This document shows positions 6,972-14,550 of a stretch of 29,794 bases of DNA, piece after piece. Position 1 is the first letter of the stretch, and each line of letters begins with the position of its first letter. The stretch covers positions 1-29,794 of the forward strand of contig CAJUFE010000061.1 of the NCBI GenBank assembly GCA_910585635.1, read 5' to 3'. Made by a program: the position numbers and the translations under genes. The DNA is from an uncultured Lachnospiraceae bacterium. Lineage in GTDB: Bacteria; Bacillota; Clostridia; Lachnospirales; Lachnospiraceae. Below the pieces are notes generated by a model. That model was not told the DNA's origin. It saw only the letters and a list, made by a program, of their open reading frames with translations, and did not search any database.

Positions 6972-8360
6972 TCACCGGGAAAGGTACTCGTGGATCCCCT
7001 TAGCCCCGGCCTTCCCGGCCTCCATGGCTAAGATCACCGTGGCCGCGCCGGTGACGGCGTCGCCGCCGGCGTACACGCCCTCCTTGGTGGTCTTCCCGTT
7101 CGTCTCGTCGGCGATGATGCACTTCCACTTGTTGGTCTCTAAGCCCTCGGTGGTGGAGGAGATCAGGGGGTTGGGCGATGTGCCGAGGGACATGATCACC
7201 GTGTCCACTTCGATCGTATAGTCGGACCCGGGAATCTCTACCGGGCGTCTCCGTCCGGAGGCGTCGGGCTCGCCCAGCTCCATCTTGCGGACGATCATCC
7301 CCTTGACCCAGTCGTTCTCATCGGTGAGGATCTCCACCGGGTTGGTGAGGAGATCGAAGATGACGCCCTCTTCCTTAGCGTGGTGGACCTCCTCCACACG
7401 GGCGGGCAGCTCGGCCTCGGAGCGGCGGTAGACGATGTGGACATCCGCGCCTAAGCGCAGGGCGGTACGGGCCGCGTCCATGGCCACGTTGCCGCCGCCC
7501 ACCACGGCCACCTTCTTGCCCCGCATGATCGGGGTGTCGTGGTCATCCCGGAAGGCCTTCATCAGGTTGTTCCTGGTCAGGTACTCGTTAGCGGAGAAGA
7601 CGCCGTTAGCGTTCTCCCCGGGGATGCCCATGAACTTCGGGAGCCCTGCGCCGGAGCCGATGAAGACGGCCTCAAAGCCTTCCTCCTCCATCAGCTGGTC
7701 GATGGTCACGGACTTGCCGATGATCACATTGGTCTCGATCGTAACGCCCAGCTTTTTGACGTTCTCTACCTCGTGGCGGACCACGCTCTCCTTAGGGAGA
7801 CGGAACTCGGGGATGCCGTAGGTCAGCACGCCGCCGGGCTCGTGGAGGGCCTCGAAGATCGTCACCTCATAGCCCAGCTTGGCCAAGTCCCCCGCGCAGG
7901 TCAGGCCGGCCGGGCCGGCGCCGATCACCGCCACCTTCTTTCCATTGGTGGTCTCTGGCTTTGCAGGGACGAAGCCGTTCTTTCTGGACCAGTCGGCCAC
8001 GAAGCGCTCCAGCTTGCCGATGGAGATCGGCTCGCCCTTGACGCCGCGGACGCACTTGCCCTCGCACTGGGTCTCCTGGGGGCAGACCCGGCCGCAGACC
8101 GCCGGGAGGGCGGAGGCCGCCGCGATCACCTGGGCCGCCTTCTCGAACTCCCCTGCCTCTACTTCCTTGATGAAGCCGGGGATGTCGATCGCCACGGGAC
8201 AGCCGCTGACACATCTGGCGTTCTTACATTTCAAGCATCGGGAAGCCTCCGCCATGGCCTCCTCTTTATCGTAGCCCAGGCAGACCTCCTCGAAATTCGC
8301 GGCGCGGACCTTGGGGTCCTGCTCCCGCACCGGTACCTTCTTTAACACATCCATCGCCAT
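6972..8360 (-). CDS. nfnB: NfnB-type NADPH-binding subunit (NADPH-dependent glutamate synthase-like)
   Basis: A 462-residue iron-sulfur flavoprotein. Two [4Fe-4S] motifs are seen: Cys42, 45, 50, 54 and Cys89, 93, 99, 103. They are followed by an FAD fold (VAVIGAGPAGL, 143-153) and an NADPH fold (VAVVGGGNVAMD, 284-295). On its own it could be annotated as gltA/glutamate synthase small chain. The directly preceding nfnA-like gene (TGATG junction) makes it the large subunit of NADH-dependent reduced ferredoxin:NADP+ oxidoreductase, which couples NADH and ferredoxin oxidation to NADPH formation by flavin-based electron bifurcation in the cytoplasm. GGAGG lies 9 bases before the ATG. Confidence 0.88.
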   Translation of the reverse strand: MAMDVLKKVPVREQDPKVRAANFEEVCLGYDKEEAMAEASRCLKCKNARCVSGCPVAIDIPGFIKEVEAGEFEKAAQVIAAASALPAVCGRVCPQETQCEGKCVRGVKGEPISIGKLERFVADWSRKNGFVPAKPETTNGKKVAVIGAGPAGLTCAGDLAKLGYEVTIFEALHEPGGVLTYGIPEFRLPKESVVRHEVENVKKLGVTIETNVIIGKSVTIDQLMEEEGFEAVFIGSGAGLPKFMGIPGENANGVFSANEYLTRNNLMKAFRDDHDTPIMRGKKVAVVGGGNVAMDAARTALRLGADVHIVYRRSEAELPARVEEVHHAKEEGVIFDLLTNPVEILTDENDWVKGMIVRKMELGEPDASGRRRPVEIPGSDYTIEVDTVIMSLGTSPNPLISSTTEGLETNKWKCIIADETNGKTTKEGVYAGGDAVTGAATVILAMEAGKAGAKGIHEYLSR

Positions 8361-9250
8361 CAGTCCTCACCTCCACATTGTCCGCACCCACCGTGATGGG
8401 TATCGCCCTCCTGGGCCTTCAACATGGCCCGTCCTTCATCGGTCCTGTACATCTGCTGGCGCTTCATGGCCTGGTCGAAGTCCACCAGATGGCCGTCGAA
8501 CTCCGGCCCGTCCACACAGGCGAACTTTACCTGGCCGCCCACGCTCAGCCGGCAGGCCCCGCACATGCCGGTGCCGTCCACCATGATCGGGTTCATGCTG
8601 ACGATCGTGGGCAGGCCCAGCTCCTTGGTCAGTTTACAGACGAACTTCATCATGATCATGGGGCCGATCGCCACGCAGACATCGTACTTTTTGCCCTGGA
8701 CCTCCACCAGATCCCGGATCACGTCGGTCACCATGCCCTTGCGGACATAGGAGCCGTCGTCGGTGGTGATGTAGAGGGTCCCGGCTACAGCCTCCATCTC
8801 TTTTTCTAAGATCACCAGGTCCTTGGTCTTAGCGCCCACGATCACGTCCGCACAGATCCCGTGCTCTCTCATCCATTTGACCTGGGGATAGACCGGGGCT
8901 GTGCCCAGGCCGCCTGCCACGAAGAGGTACTTCCTCTTTTTGACCTCCTCTACATCCTCCTTCACGAACTCGGAGGGCTGCCCTAAGGGACCTACAAAGT
9001 CCTGGAAGGCATCCCCGGCCCTTAAGTCCGCCATCCGCAGGGTGGAGGCCCCCACCACCTGGAGCACGATCGTGACCGTCCCCTTCTCCCGGTCAAAGTC
9101 ACAGATCGTCAGGGGGATCCGCTCCCCTGCCTCGTCGATCTTAACGATGACGAACTCGCCCGGCTGGCAGGCTCTGGCTACCCGGGGCGCTTCTACGTCC
9201 ATCAGGTAGATCTTGTCCGCCAGCTTTTCTGCTTTTGTGATCTTATACAT
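8360..9250 (-). CDS. nfnA: NfnA-type ferredoxin:NADP+ oxidoreductase subunit (sulfide dehydrogenase/PyrK-like)
   Basis: A 296-residue ferredoxin-reductase-fold protein: FAD domain 1-100 (RIPLTICDFD), NAD domain with YLFVAGGLGTAPVYP (109-122), and a C-terminal [2Fe-2S] site with Cys230, Cys233 and Cys245. In known NfnA the fourth ligand is an aspartate; Asp225 is in the matching place. The tail ends in an extra Cys-rich CGQCGG. The next gene begins on the last base of this stop codon, so the two are coupled as the NfnAB transhydrogenase. The start is the ATG at 9250, 6 bases after AGGAGG; another ATG two codons earlier abuts that site. Confidence 0.88.
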   Translation of the reverse strand: MYKITKAEKLADKIYLMDVEAPRVARACQPGEFVIVKIDEAGERIPLTICDFDREKGTVTIVLQVVGASTLRMADLRAGDAFQDFVGPLGQPSEFVKEDVEEVKKRKYLFVAGGLGTAPVYPQVKWMREHGICADVIVGAKTKDLVILEKEMEAVAGTLYITTDDGSYVRKGMVTDVIRDLVEVQGKKYDVCVAIGPMIMMKFVCKLTKELGLPTIVSMNPIMVDGTGMCGACRLSVGGQVKFACVDGPEFDGHLVDFDQAMKRQQMYRTDEGRAMLKAQEGDTHHGGCGQCGGED

Positions 9251-9280
9251 GATCATCCTCCTATCAACGCAATGTACTCT

Positions 9281-9328
9281 ATGTATGTTGTTATGTATGT
9301 TGTTATGTATGCTGTTATGTATGTTGTT
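9281..9328. repeat. Four tandem 12-bp repeats in the nfnA leader
   Basis: ATGTATGTTGTT occurs four times head to tail (plus-strand reading), with one C substitution in the third unit. It lies between the aldose-epimerase stop and the nfnA ribosome site, so on the nfnA strand it sits in the 5' untranslated region or promoter. Confidence 0.9.
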
Positions 9329-9361
9329 GCTATGAAAGTCGGCCGCCGGATGCATGGCGGC

Positions 9362-10255
9362 TCATCTGTGGACCCGGATCACATAGTCGGCCGCGAAGGT
9401 CTGCCCCGGCGCCAGGCGCATCTCGCCTTCCCTGTCCCCCAGCTCGCCCTGATAGCCTTTTGCATCACACCTGCCGAACCAGGGCTCCAGACAGACGAAG
9501 GGATGGGTCTTTTCCATGGTCCACACGCCCAGGAAGGGGATATGGGGACAGTGGACTGTCACATAAGGCTGGCCGTCTGCCAGCAGGAGGCTGACCGCCC
9601 TTACCCGCCCTTTATCAAATATGTAGGTCAGCGCCCGGTCGAAAAATCCCGGCACGATCTTCGCCTTTCCATCCTCCAGCGCAAGCTCCCCGGACAGCGC
9701 CTCCACCTCGTAGCCGTCTGCGTCCGGCGCCTGGTAATGGAGCGGGCCTTCTCCTTCCAGCTCAAACTGCAGGGTAAAGTCGTGGACCGTGGTGCCTTTT
9801 GGTGTCCTGAAAGCCGGATGGCCTCCCAGCATAAAATACAAGGTATCCTCTCCGGTGTTCACCACCTTCCACATCACACGGATGCAGTCCCCTTCCAGAC
9901 GATGGCCTGTCTCCAGGCGGAAATGGAACGGATACTTTGCAAAGGTCTCCGCCGTGTCCTCCAGGGCATACCACACCTCATCCTCTGTCTGGGACAACAG
10001 GGTATGCTCCATATCCCGGGCAAAGCCATGGGCCTCCATGCCATAGGTCTTTCCCTGGAAACGGTACTTTCCTTCATACAGCTTGCCGATGAACGGGAAC
10101 AGGATGGGCGCGTGGCGTCCCCAGATCGTGGGCGTACCCTCCCACAACACCTCCCGCTGATGCTGTTTATCATAGATGCGGATCAGCTCCCCCCCATGGG
10201 CAGCCACTTCTACGATCAGCTCCTGGCTCTCCAGCCTTGTCTTCATATCTCCCAT
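9362..10255 (-). CDS. Aldose 1-epimerase family protein (LacX-like)
   Basis: A 297-residue beta-sandwich mutarotase-like protein. Visible family features are the RHAPILFPFIGKL stretch, MEAHGFARD with its His-Gly, the FMLGGHPAFRTP segment with the second His, and a late CLEPWFGRCD. Enzymes of this family interconvert alpha and beta anomers of sugars or sugar phosphates in the cytoplasm; the substrate cannot be told. The start is the ATG at 10255, 8 bases after GGAGG; an ATG eight codons upstream lies before that site. It probably heads the transcript that includes nfnA-nfnB, 111 bases downstream. Confidence 0.85.
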   Translation of the reverse strand: MGDMKTRLESQELIVEVAAHGGELIRIYDKQHQREVLWEGTPTIWGRHAPILFPFIGKLYEGKYRFQGKTYGMEAHGFARDMEHTLLSQTEDEVWYALEDTAETFAKYPFHFRLETGHRLEGDCIRVMWKVVNTGEDTLYFMLGGHPAFRTPKGTTVHDFTLQFELEGEGPLHYQAPDADGYEVEALSGELALEDGKAKIVPGFFDRALTYIFDKGRVRAVSLLLADGQPYVTVHCPHIPFLGVWTMEKTHPFVCLEPWFGRCDAKGYQGELGDREGEMRLAPGQTFAADYVIRVHR

Positions 10256-10320
10256 ACAGCCTACCTCCTTTTTGTACATCTTGTGTACCTCTTATGGACT
10301 CCTCCTGCCGCTTTTTCTCT

Positions 10321-10349
10321 ATTCTAGCATAGAGTCACCGTTAATACAA
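10321..10349 (-). promoter_or_regulatory. Promoter of the aldose-epimerase gene
   Basis: Minus-strand TTGTAT (10344-10349) and TAGAAT (10321-10326) with a 17-base spacer and TGC before the -10 (extended -10). It lies in the 130-base gap after folA. Confidence 0.65.
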
Positions 10350-10385
10350 TATTTTTTAGATATTTTGTAGAAAACTAAATAATTT

Positions 10386-10883
10386 TTAGCTTCCACTCTT
10401 TCTCCGATACATCCGAAAGGTGTAGCACAGGTCAAAATAGGTCTGCTCCTCACTCTCCGCCGCCAGCTCCCACTCCGGATCCTTTGACAGATCCGAGAAG
10501 TAGGTATCCGCATTATAGATATGGTCGATGAAGGTCACATGGGCCACATCACAGTAAGGGAGGAATGCCTGATAGATCTCCTGTCCGCCTATGATGGACA
10601 CATCTTCTGAGGGATAGCCGGCACATACCTTCAGCGCCGCCCCCATATCCCGGCAGACGATCGCCCCCTTTACATCAAAACGCGCATCTCGGGACAGCAC
10701 CACGTTCGTCCGCCCCGGAAGGAGCCGCCCTCCTGGAAGGCTCTCCAAGGTCTTCCGCCCCATCACCACCACCTTGCCCTTTGTCTCCTGCCAAAACAGC
10801 TTCCGGTCGGCAGGGATCTCCACCAGGGTGTTCCCCTTATATCCGATCGCCCAGGCTTTATCCACTGCTACGATCAGCTGCAT
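10386..10883 (-). CDS. folA: Dihydrofolate reductase
   Basis: A 165-residue enzyme of usual size. It begins MQLIVAVDKAWAIGYKGNTL, has the active-site acid Asp26 in IPADRKLFW, the VVVMGRKTLESLPGGRLLPGR NADPH and substrate segment, the GGQEIY loop, and the VTFID and TYF strands. It reduces dihydrofolate to tetrahydrofolate with NADPH. The ATG at 10883 follows a G-rich ribosome site inside the end of the ThyX-like gene, with a 10-base overlap, so the two are translationally coupled. Confidence 0.93.
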   Translation of the reverse strand: MQLIVAVDKAWAIGYKGNTLVEIPADRKLFWQETKGKVVVMGRKTLESLPGGRLLPGRTNVVLSRDARFDVKGAIVCRDMGAALKVCAGYPSEDVSIIGGQEIYQAFLPYCDVAHVTFIDHIYNADTYFSDLSKDPEWELAAESEEQTYFDLCYTFRMYRRKSGS

Positions 10884-11506
10884 ACTCCCTCCCCCCCGAT
10901 CAGCTCTCTCCCATAAGGCAGATCTAAGATCCATCTGCAGAAGGTGTGCCATTCCTCCAGCTTATGATCCTTCCTGGCATGGTAGATATTGGTCAAGGTC
11001 TCATAATCCAGGCTGCAGGTCCGCATCTGCTCATAGCTGGAGGGGAGGAGCTGGATCATATCATACCAATCCTCTTTCTTCCTTCCCTCTGCCAGGAAAC
11101 GGCTGCGGATCTCCTCTAACCGCCGGATGATCTGGTCCATAAACTCTAAGGTGGCCTCCGTCATATGATCCGTGCTGAAATCCTCTCTTGTAAAGGGCTT
11201 GCTGTGGATCTTGTGCATGGTGCTGGTGGAATTGGCCACCGTACCCACCTTATAGGTGTCGTATTCCTTCCACCAATAGAGCGGCGCAGTGATATCCACC
11301 GATACGAACACCTGGCGCAAAAATTTCCGATGATCGCTGCCGGAGCGGCACAGACGCTTTGCCAGATCCAGATCGTTGGGCCCCAGGTGATAACGGCCGT
11401 CCTCATCGTAGTAGCTGTCCATCCGGCTCCAGCTGTTCATGGGGTTCCTGGCGCCCCGCATGGCATTTTCCAGGTTCATGACACTGGTCCGTTCTAATCT
11501 GATCAT
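10874..11506 (-). CDS. ThyX-like protein, putative flavin-dependent thymidylate synthase
   Basis: A 210-residue protein resembling a divergent branch of the ThyX fold: LPSSYEQMRTCSLDYETL (154-171) followed by an ARKDHKLEEWHTFCRWI helix corresponds to the ThyX C-terminal segment ending in RxxxxAQxEIR. The ThyX signature RHRxxSxNxxSxR is not present; its place seems taken by YWWKEYDTYKVGTVANSTST (78-97). True ThyX makes dTMP from dUMP using methylene-THF and FADH2. Overlap with folA supports a folate/thymidylate role. AAGGAGGAGG precedes the ATG. The family name is from memory of similar proteins; the reaction is unproven. Confidence 0.55.
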   Translation of the reverse strand: MIRLERTSVMNLENAMRGARNPMNSWSRMDSYYDEDGRYHLGPNDLDLAKRLCRSGSDHRKFLRQVFVSVDITAPLYWWKEYDTYKVGTVANSTSTMHKIHSKPFTREDFSTDHMTEATLEFMDQIIRRLEEIRSRFLAEGRKKEDWYDMIQLLPSSYEQMRTCSLDYETLTNIYHARKDHKLEEWHTFCRWILDLPYGRELIGGEGVCS

Positions 11507-11591
11507 GGTCCTCCTCCTTCCTCGGCATTACTTAAAGGCCGGCGCTGTCTGGACATGAGCAGGCTGCGGCGCCGGACACTTACAAAACATT

Positions 11592-11597
11592 AGTATA
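11592..11597 (-). promoter_or_regulatory. Extended -10 promoter of the thyX-like/folA operon
   Basis: Minus-strand TATACT at 11592-11597 is preceded directly by TGC, an extended -10; the -35 region (TTTCAC, 17 bases upstream) is poor. It lies 85 bases before the thyX-like start, between that gene and the anti-sigma-factor terminator. Confidence 0.5.
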
Positions 11598-11628
11598 GCA
11601 TAGTTTTTCAGGATGTGAAAGGTTAAAT

Positions 11629-11680
11629 AAAGATCAGGTGCGTCGATCCGGTGCGCGCCGGATCGGCGTATCTGATCTTT
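11629..11680 (-). terminator. Terminator after the anti-sigma factor gene
   Basis: On the minus strand AAAGATCAG (11672-11680) pairs with CTGATCTTT (11629-11637), and an inner arm pairs CGATCCGG with CCGGATCG. The T tract is interrupted (TTTATTT). It separates the sigma/anti-sigma operon from thyX-like/folA. Confidence 0.65.
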
Positions 11681-11707
11681 TATAGTCCTTTTTATCCAGC
11701 TCTTGGA

Positions 11708-13897
11708 TCAATCGTTCTCTGCGAACAGCTGCGTGAACCAGTTCCTGGTGTTCTCGTTCAAGAATGCGAAGCCGGGGCCAAACCGGATGATCTCTTTTTT
11801 CTCCTCTTCCGATACCTCTCCGGAGAAGGCTCCCGGGCCTTTCTGCAAAAGACGGCGCTCGGCATGGCTCATGAACTCGGAAGCGTATACCGGGGCTTCC
11901 TGCGCACTCTGCTCATCCTGGGATACGGTCATCTGGCTCATCTCATCCCGGGTCTTGATGTCTCCCGGCGCTAACACACTCCATTCGTCGGAGGTATTGC
12001 GGATGACCCGGCTGACGATATCGGCGCCTTCCGTCTCTTCCACCTGGCCTTCCGTCTCTCGGTCTACATGCCGGTGGACCGTGGTGAGAGGCTGCTCCCG
12101 GCCTTCCCCTGTGGGGGCTGTCAGGACCTCCGGCTGGCCCGGTCCTCCCCCTGTGGAGGCTGTCAGGGCCTCCTGTTGATGGCCTTCCCCGGCGGAGACC
12201 GTGGGGGACACCGGCTGTGCCGGACCTTCCCCGGATGCTGCTGCAGGGGGCGCCAGCCCCTCGGGGGCCTCTGCAGGAGGATCTGCCGGATCCGCCGGGG
12301 CCTCTGGCTGTCCGCCCTCTTCCTCTGCGGGAGCTGTAGGATCCTCCGGCTGCTCCCGGTCCTCTCCAGTGGGATCTGCCGGATCTATCGGATCAGTCGG
12401 GGCCTCTTCTGGCTGCCCGCCCTCTTCCTCTGTGGAGGCTGTAGGCTCCTCCGGCTGCTCCCGGCTCTCTCCAGTGGGATCTGCCGGATCCGTCGGGACC
12501 TCTGGCTGCCCGCCCTCTTCCTCTGTGGAGGCTGTAGGCTCCTCCGGCTGCTCCCGGCTCTCTCCAGTGGGATCTGCCGGATCCGTCGGGACCTCTGGCT
12601 GCCCGCCTTCTTTCTCTGCGGGAACTGTAGGCTCCTCCGGCTGCTCCCGGCTCTCTCCAGCGGGATCTGCCGGATCCGTCGGGGCCTCTGACTGCCCGCC
12701 CTCTTCCTCTGTGAAGGCTGTAGGCTCCTCTGGCTGCCCGCCCTCTTCCTCTGTGGAGGCTGTAGGCTCCTCCGGCTGTCCGTCCGGCCTTATCGGCTGC
12801 CCCGATACCGGGACTGCCGCACTGTCTCCCTCTGTTGGCCCATACCCGGCTCCCGACCCTTTGGCTGTGCGGACAGGCGCATCCTTTGGCCCTGTGCGCA
12901 CGATGGTGACCGTCGGGCTGACCTGATAGTCCTTCTCGCCGATCTCCTGGGTCAGCTCCTCCATGGTCTGCCCCAGCAGCTGGGAATAGACCTCCTGGCT
13001 GTCCGGATCCAGCCCTTCATTCTCACTGATCAGCTGATCCACAAATCCGGCTTTCCCCACAGACACCTGATAGGTCTGCGCAAGCTCCTTTAACGCTTCT
13101 GTCTCCTGGATGGTCTGGTCATAGACCACCGCCTTGACCGCTTTCTCAGTCAGCACACTCTCCACATCAGCCGATACCGCAGCCTTTAGCTGCTCTGCCT
13201 TCCCCATATCTTTTCCAGATACGGAGACTAAGATCGCGTGCTCCTGGCCGTCCTGTCCCAAGTACCCTTGTTCTACCAGGGCGTCCACCACCTGGCCCAC
13301 TGCCGGACCTACCGGCTGGCCTTTCAGGCTGCTGCCCTCGATCAGGCGGGCTCCGTCTTCATTGAGCGCCTGGACCTGCAGCACCTTTTCCATCCGGTTC
13401 AGCGAGAGCCGGAGGCTGGGATTGACATCGATCTCCACGCAGGAGGCTACCTGCAGATGGTTGTAGTGATAATAACCTCCACCTGTGACCACAAGACAGA
13501 TGCAGGCCGCGGCCGCAGCCCCCCAGCGCCTGGAGGTACGCCCAAGGCCGGCTGCCCTTGCCCATAGGCGCTCCCATCTGCCCGGTCCGGGCCTCTGGCC
13601 GCTCTCTCCAGCCGGGCTCCCGCCAGGCCTTGCGCTCCCGCCGACAGCCACAGATCCGTCTATAGGGTCCTCTGGCTGGCCCATACTCTGCCATCCGGCC
13701 TTCACCGGCCCCAGCCGACGGCCGACGGCCTCCAGCCGGCAGATCTTCCCTGAGACCGGTGCCTCCCGTCCCTCCTGAGGTATTGTAAGGTCCAGCCGGG
13801 ACCAGACATCCGGGGTGGCTGCCGTCAGGGCAGCCTGCAGATGCAGTTCGATCTCCTGGCAGGTGAAAACGGGTCTTCCATCCTTACTCTGCCCCAC
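11708..13897 (-). CDS. RsgI-family anti-sigma factor with long repetitive Pro/Glu-rich extracytoplasmic region
   Basis: About 729 residues. A cytoplasmic N-terminal part (1-125) presumably holds the sigma factor; one membrane segment lies near 128-142. A typical RsgI extracytoplasmic domain follows (about 151-245; VEIDVNPSLRLSLNRMEKVL and later LNEDG). Then comes a roughly 250-residue low-complexity stretch of imperfect 31-residue repeats (GGQPE, PTDPADPTGESREQPEEPTA), and a conserved-looking tail ending RNWFTQLFAEND. RsgI proteins sense the outside and release their sigma factor. The GTG at 13897 is preferred since AGGAG is 8 bases before it; a GTG at 13906 (4-base overlap with the sigma gene) abuts that site. 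The exact start is uncertain. Confidence 0.75.
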   Translation of the reverse strand: MGQSKDGRPVFTCQEIELHLQAALTAATPDVWSRLDLTIPQEGREAPVSGKICRLEAVGRRLGPVKAGWQSMGQPEDPIDGSVAVGGSARPGGSPAGESGQRPGPGRWERLWARAAGLGRTSRRWGAAAAACICLVVTGGGYYHYNHLQVASCVEIDVNPSLRLSLNRMEKVLQVQALNEDGARLIEGSSLKGQPVGPAVGQVVDALVEQGYLGQDGQEHAILVSVSGKDMGKAEQLKAAVSADVESVLTEKAVKAVVYDQTIQETEALKELAQTYQVSVGKAGFVDQLISENEGLDPDSQEVYSQLLGQTMEELTQEIGEKDYQVSPTVTIVRTGPKDAPVRTAKGSGAGYGPTEGDSAAVPVSGQPIRPDGQPEEPTASTEEEGGQPEEPTAFTEEEGGQSEAPTDPADPAGESREQPEEPTVPAEKEGGQPEVPTDPADPTGESREQPEEPTASTEEEGGQPEVPTDPADPTGESREQPEEPTASTEEEGGQPEEAPTDPIDPADPTGEDREQPEDPTAPAEEEGGQPEAPADPADPPAEAPEGLAPPAAASGEGPAQPVSPTVSAGEGHQQEALTASTGGGPGQPEVLTAPTGEGREQPLTTVHRHVDRETEGQVEETEGADIVSRVIRNTSDEWSVLAPGDIKTRDEMSQMTVSQDEQSAQEAPVYASEFMSHAERRLLQKGPGAFSGEVSEEEKKEIIRFGPGFAFLNENTRNWFTQLFAEND
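12290..12790 (-). repeat. 93-bp tandem repeats within the anti-sigma factor gene
   Basis: The coding DNA contains four or more imperfect head-to-tail copies of a 93-bp unit (31 codons). Neighbouring copies starting near 12499 and 12592 are almost identical; the outer ones are more diverged or shortened. All changes keep the frame. The copy number is likely to vary between strains. Confidence 0.85.
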
Positions 13898-13902
13898 GAC
13901 AC

Positions 13903-14481
13903 TCACTCCTCTCTAAGATATTGTTCCAGCTTCTTGATCGCGCGATTATACTTTGATAAGACGTTAGCCAACGGCATCCCCAGGGCCTCGGCGATCTCCC
14001 TGTGCTTCATCCCTGCGGAATTCTTTAAGAGCACGATCTGCCGATCCTCCTCCCCCAGGGCCGTGAGGGCCGCCTGGAGCACCAGCTTATCGGCCGCATC
14101 CTCGATCTGGGGACATAGCTGGCCCATCTCTGCTCCATCCAGATCGTCCAGTCCCAGATCGGACCTGTGCTTCTGTTCCCTGAACCGCATGTAGCAGAGG
14201 TTCCTGGCGATCGTGAACATCCAGGCCAAAGGCTTGCCCTGGGCTCTGTAGCCGGGCGCTGAAGTCCATACCTTCATGTAGGTCTCCTGCATGACCTCTT
14301 CTGCATCCTGGGGGTTCTTTACGATCGATAAGATAAAGCCGTAGATGGTCCTGTCCGTATCTTCATATAATTTTCTGAATGCCTCCTGATCTCCCGCTGC
14401 GACCTGCAGCAAAAGCCCTTCATCCAATGTACTCCCAGGATCTGCAGGTTCAGGAAGCGCCAAGGTTTCCAAAAGCAACAT
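13903..14481 (-). CDS. ECF-type RNA polymerase sigma factor
   Basis: A 192-residue sigma-70 family protein. Region 2 spans about 35-100 (YGFILSIVKNPQDAEEVMQETYMKVW, then GKPLAWMFTIARNLC). Region 4 spans about 135-190, with LGEEDRQIVLLKN and the helix-turn-helix MKHREIAEALGMPLANVLSKY. There is no region 1 or 3, as in ECF sigmas. The RsgI-like gene follows immediately on the same strand, identifying it as the likely anti-sigma factor. Start ATG at 14481 with AAAGGAA about 9 bases before. The 69-base gap to the CDF gene holds no clear promoter; an autoregulated one is possible. Confidence 0.9.
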   Translation of the reverse strand: MLLLETLALPEPADPGSTLDEGLLLQVAAGDQEAFRKLYEDTDRTIYGFILSIVKNPQDAEEVMQETYMKVWTSAPGYRAQGKPLAWMFTIARNLCYMRFREQKHRSDLGLDDLDGAEMGQLCPQIEDAADKLVLQAALTALGEEDRQIVLLKNSAGMKHREIAEALGMPLANVLSKYNRAIKKLEQYLREE

Positions 14482-14550
14482 ACAATGGAATTCCTTTCTA
14501 CTTAGTTAATGCAGGATCTGTTCGACTTATTGCATCTGTCTATAAAAATG

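Noticed and set aside
6972..8360. Annotation as glutamate synthase small subunit
   Set aside because: No large glutamate synthase subunit is near and the coupled upstream gene is the NfnA type, so NfnB is the better call.
12068..12926. Long plus-strand ORFs opposite the anti-sigma factor gene
   Set aside because: They are antisense shadows of the Pro/Glu-rich tandem repeats; the biased composition removes stops. No ribosome site and no domain.
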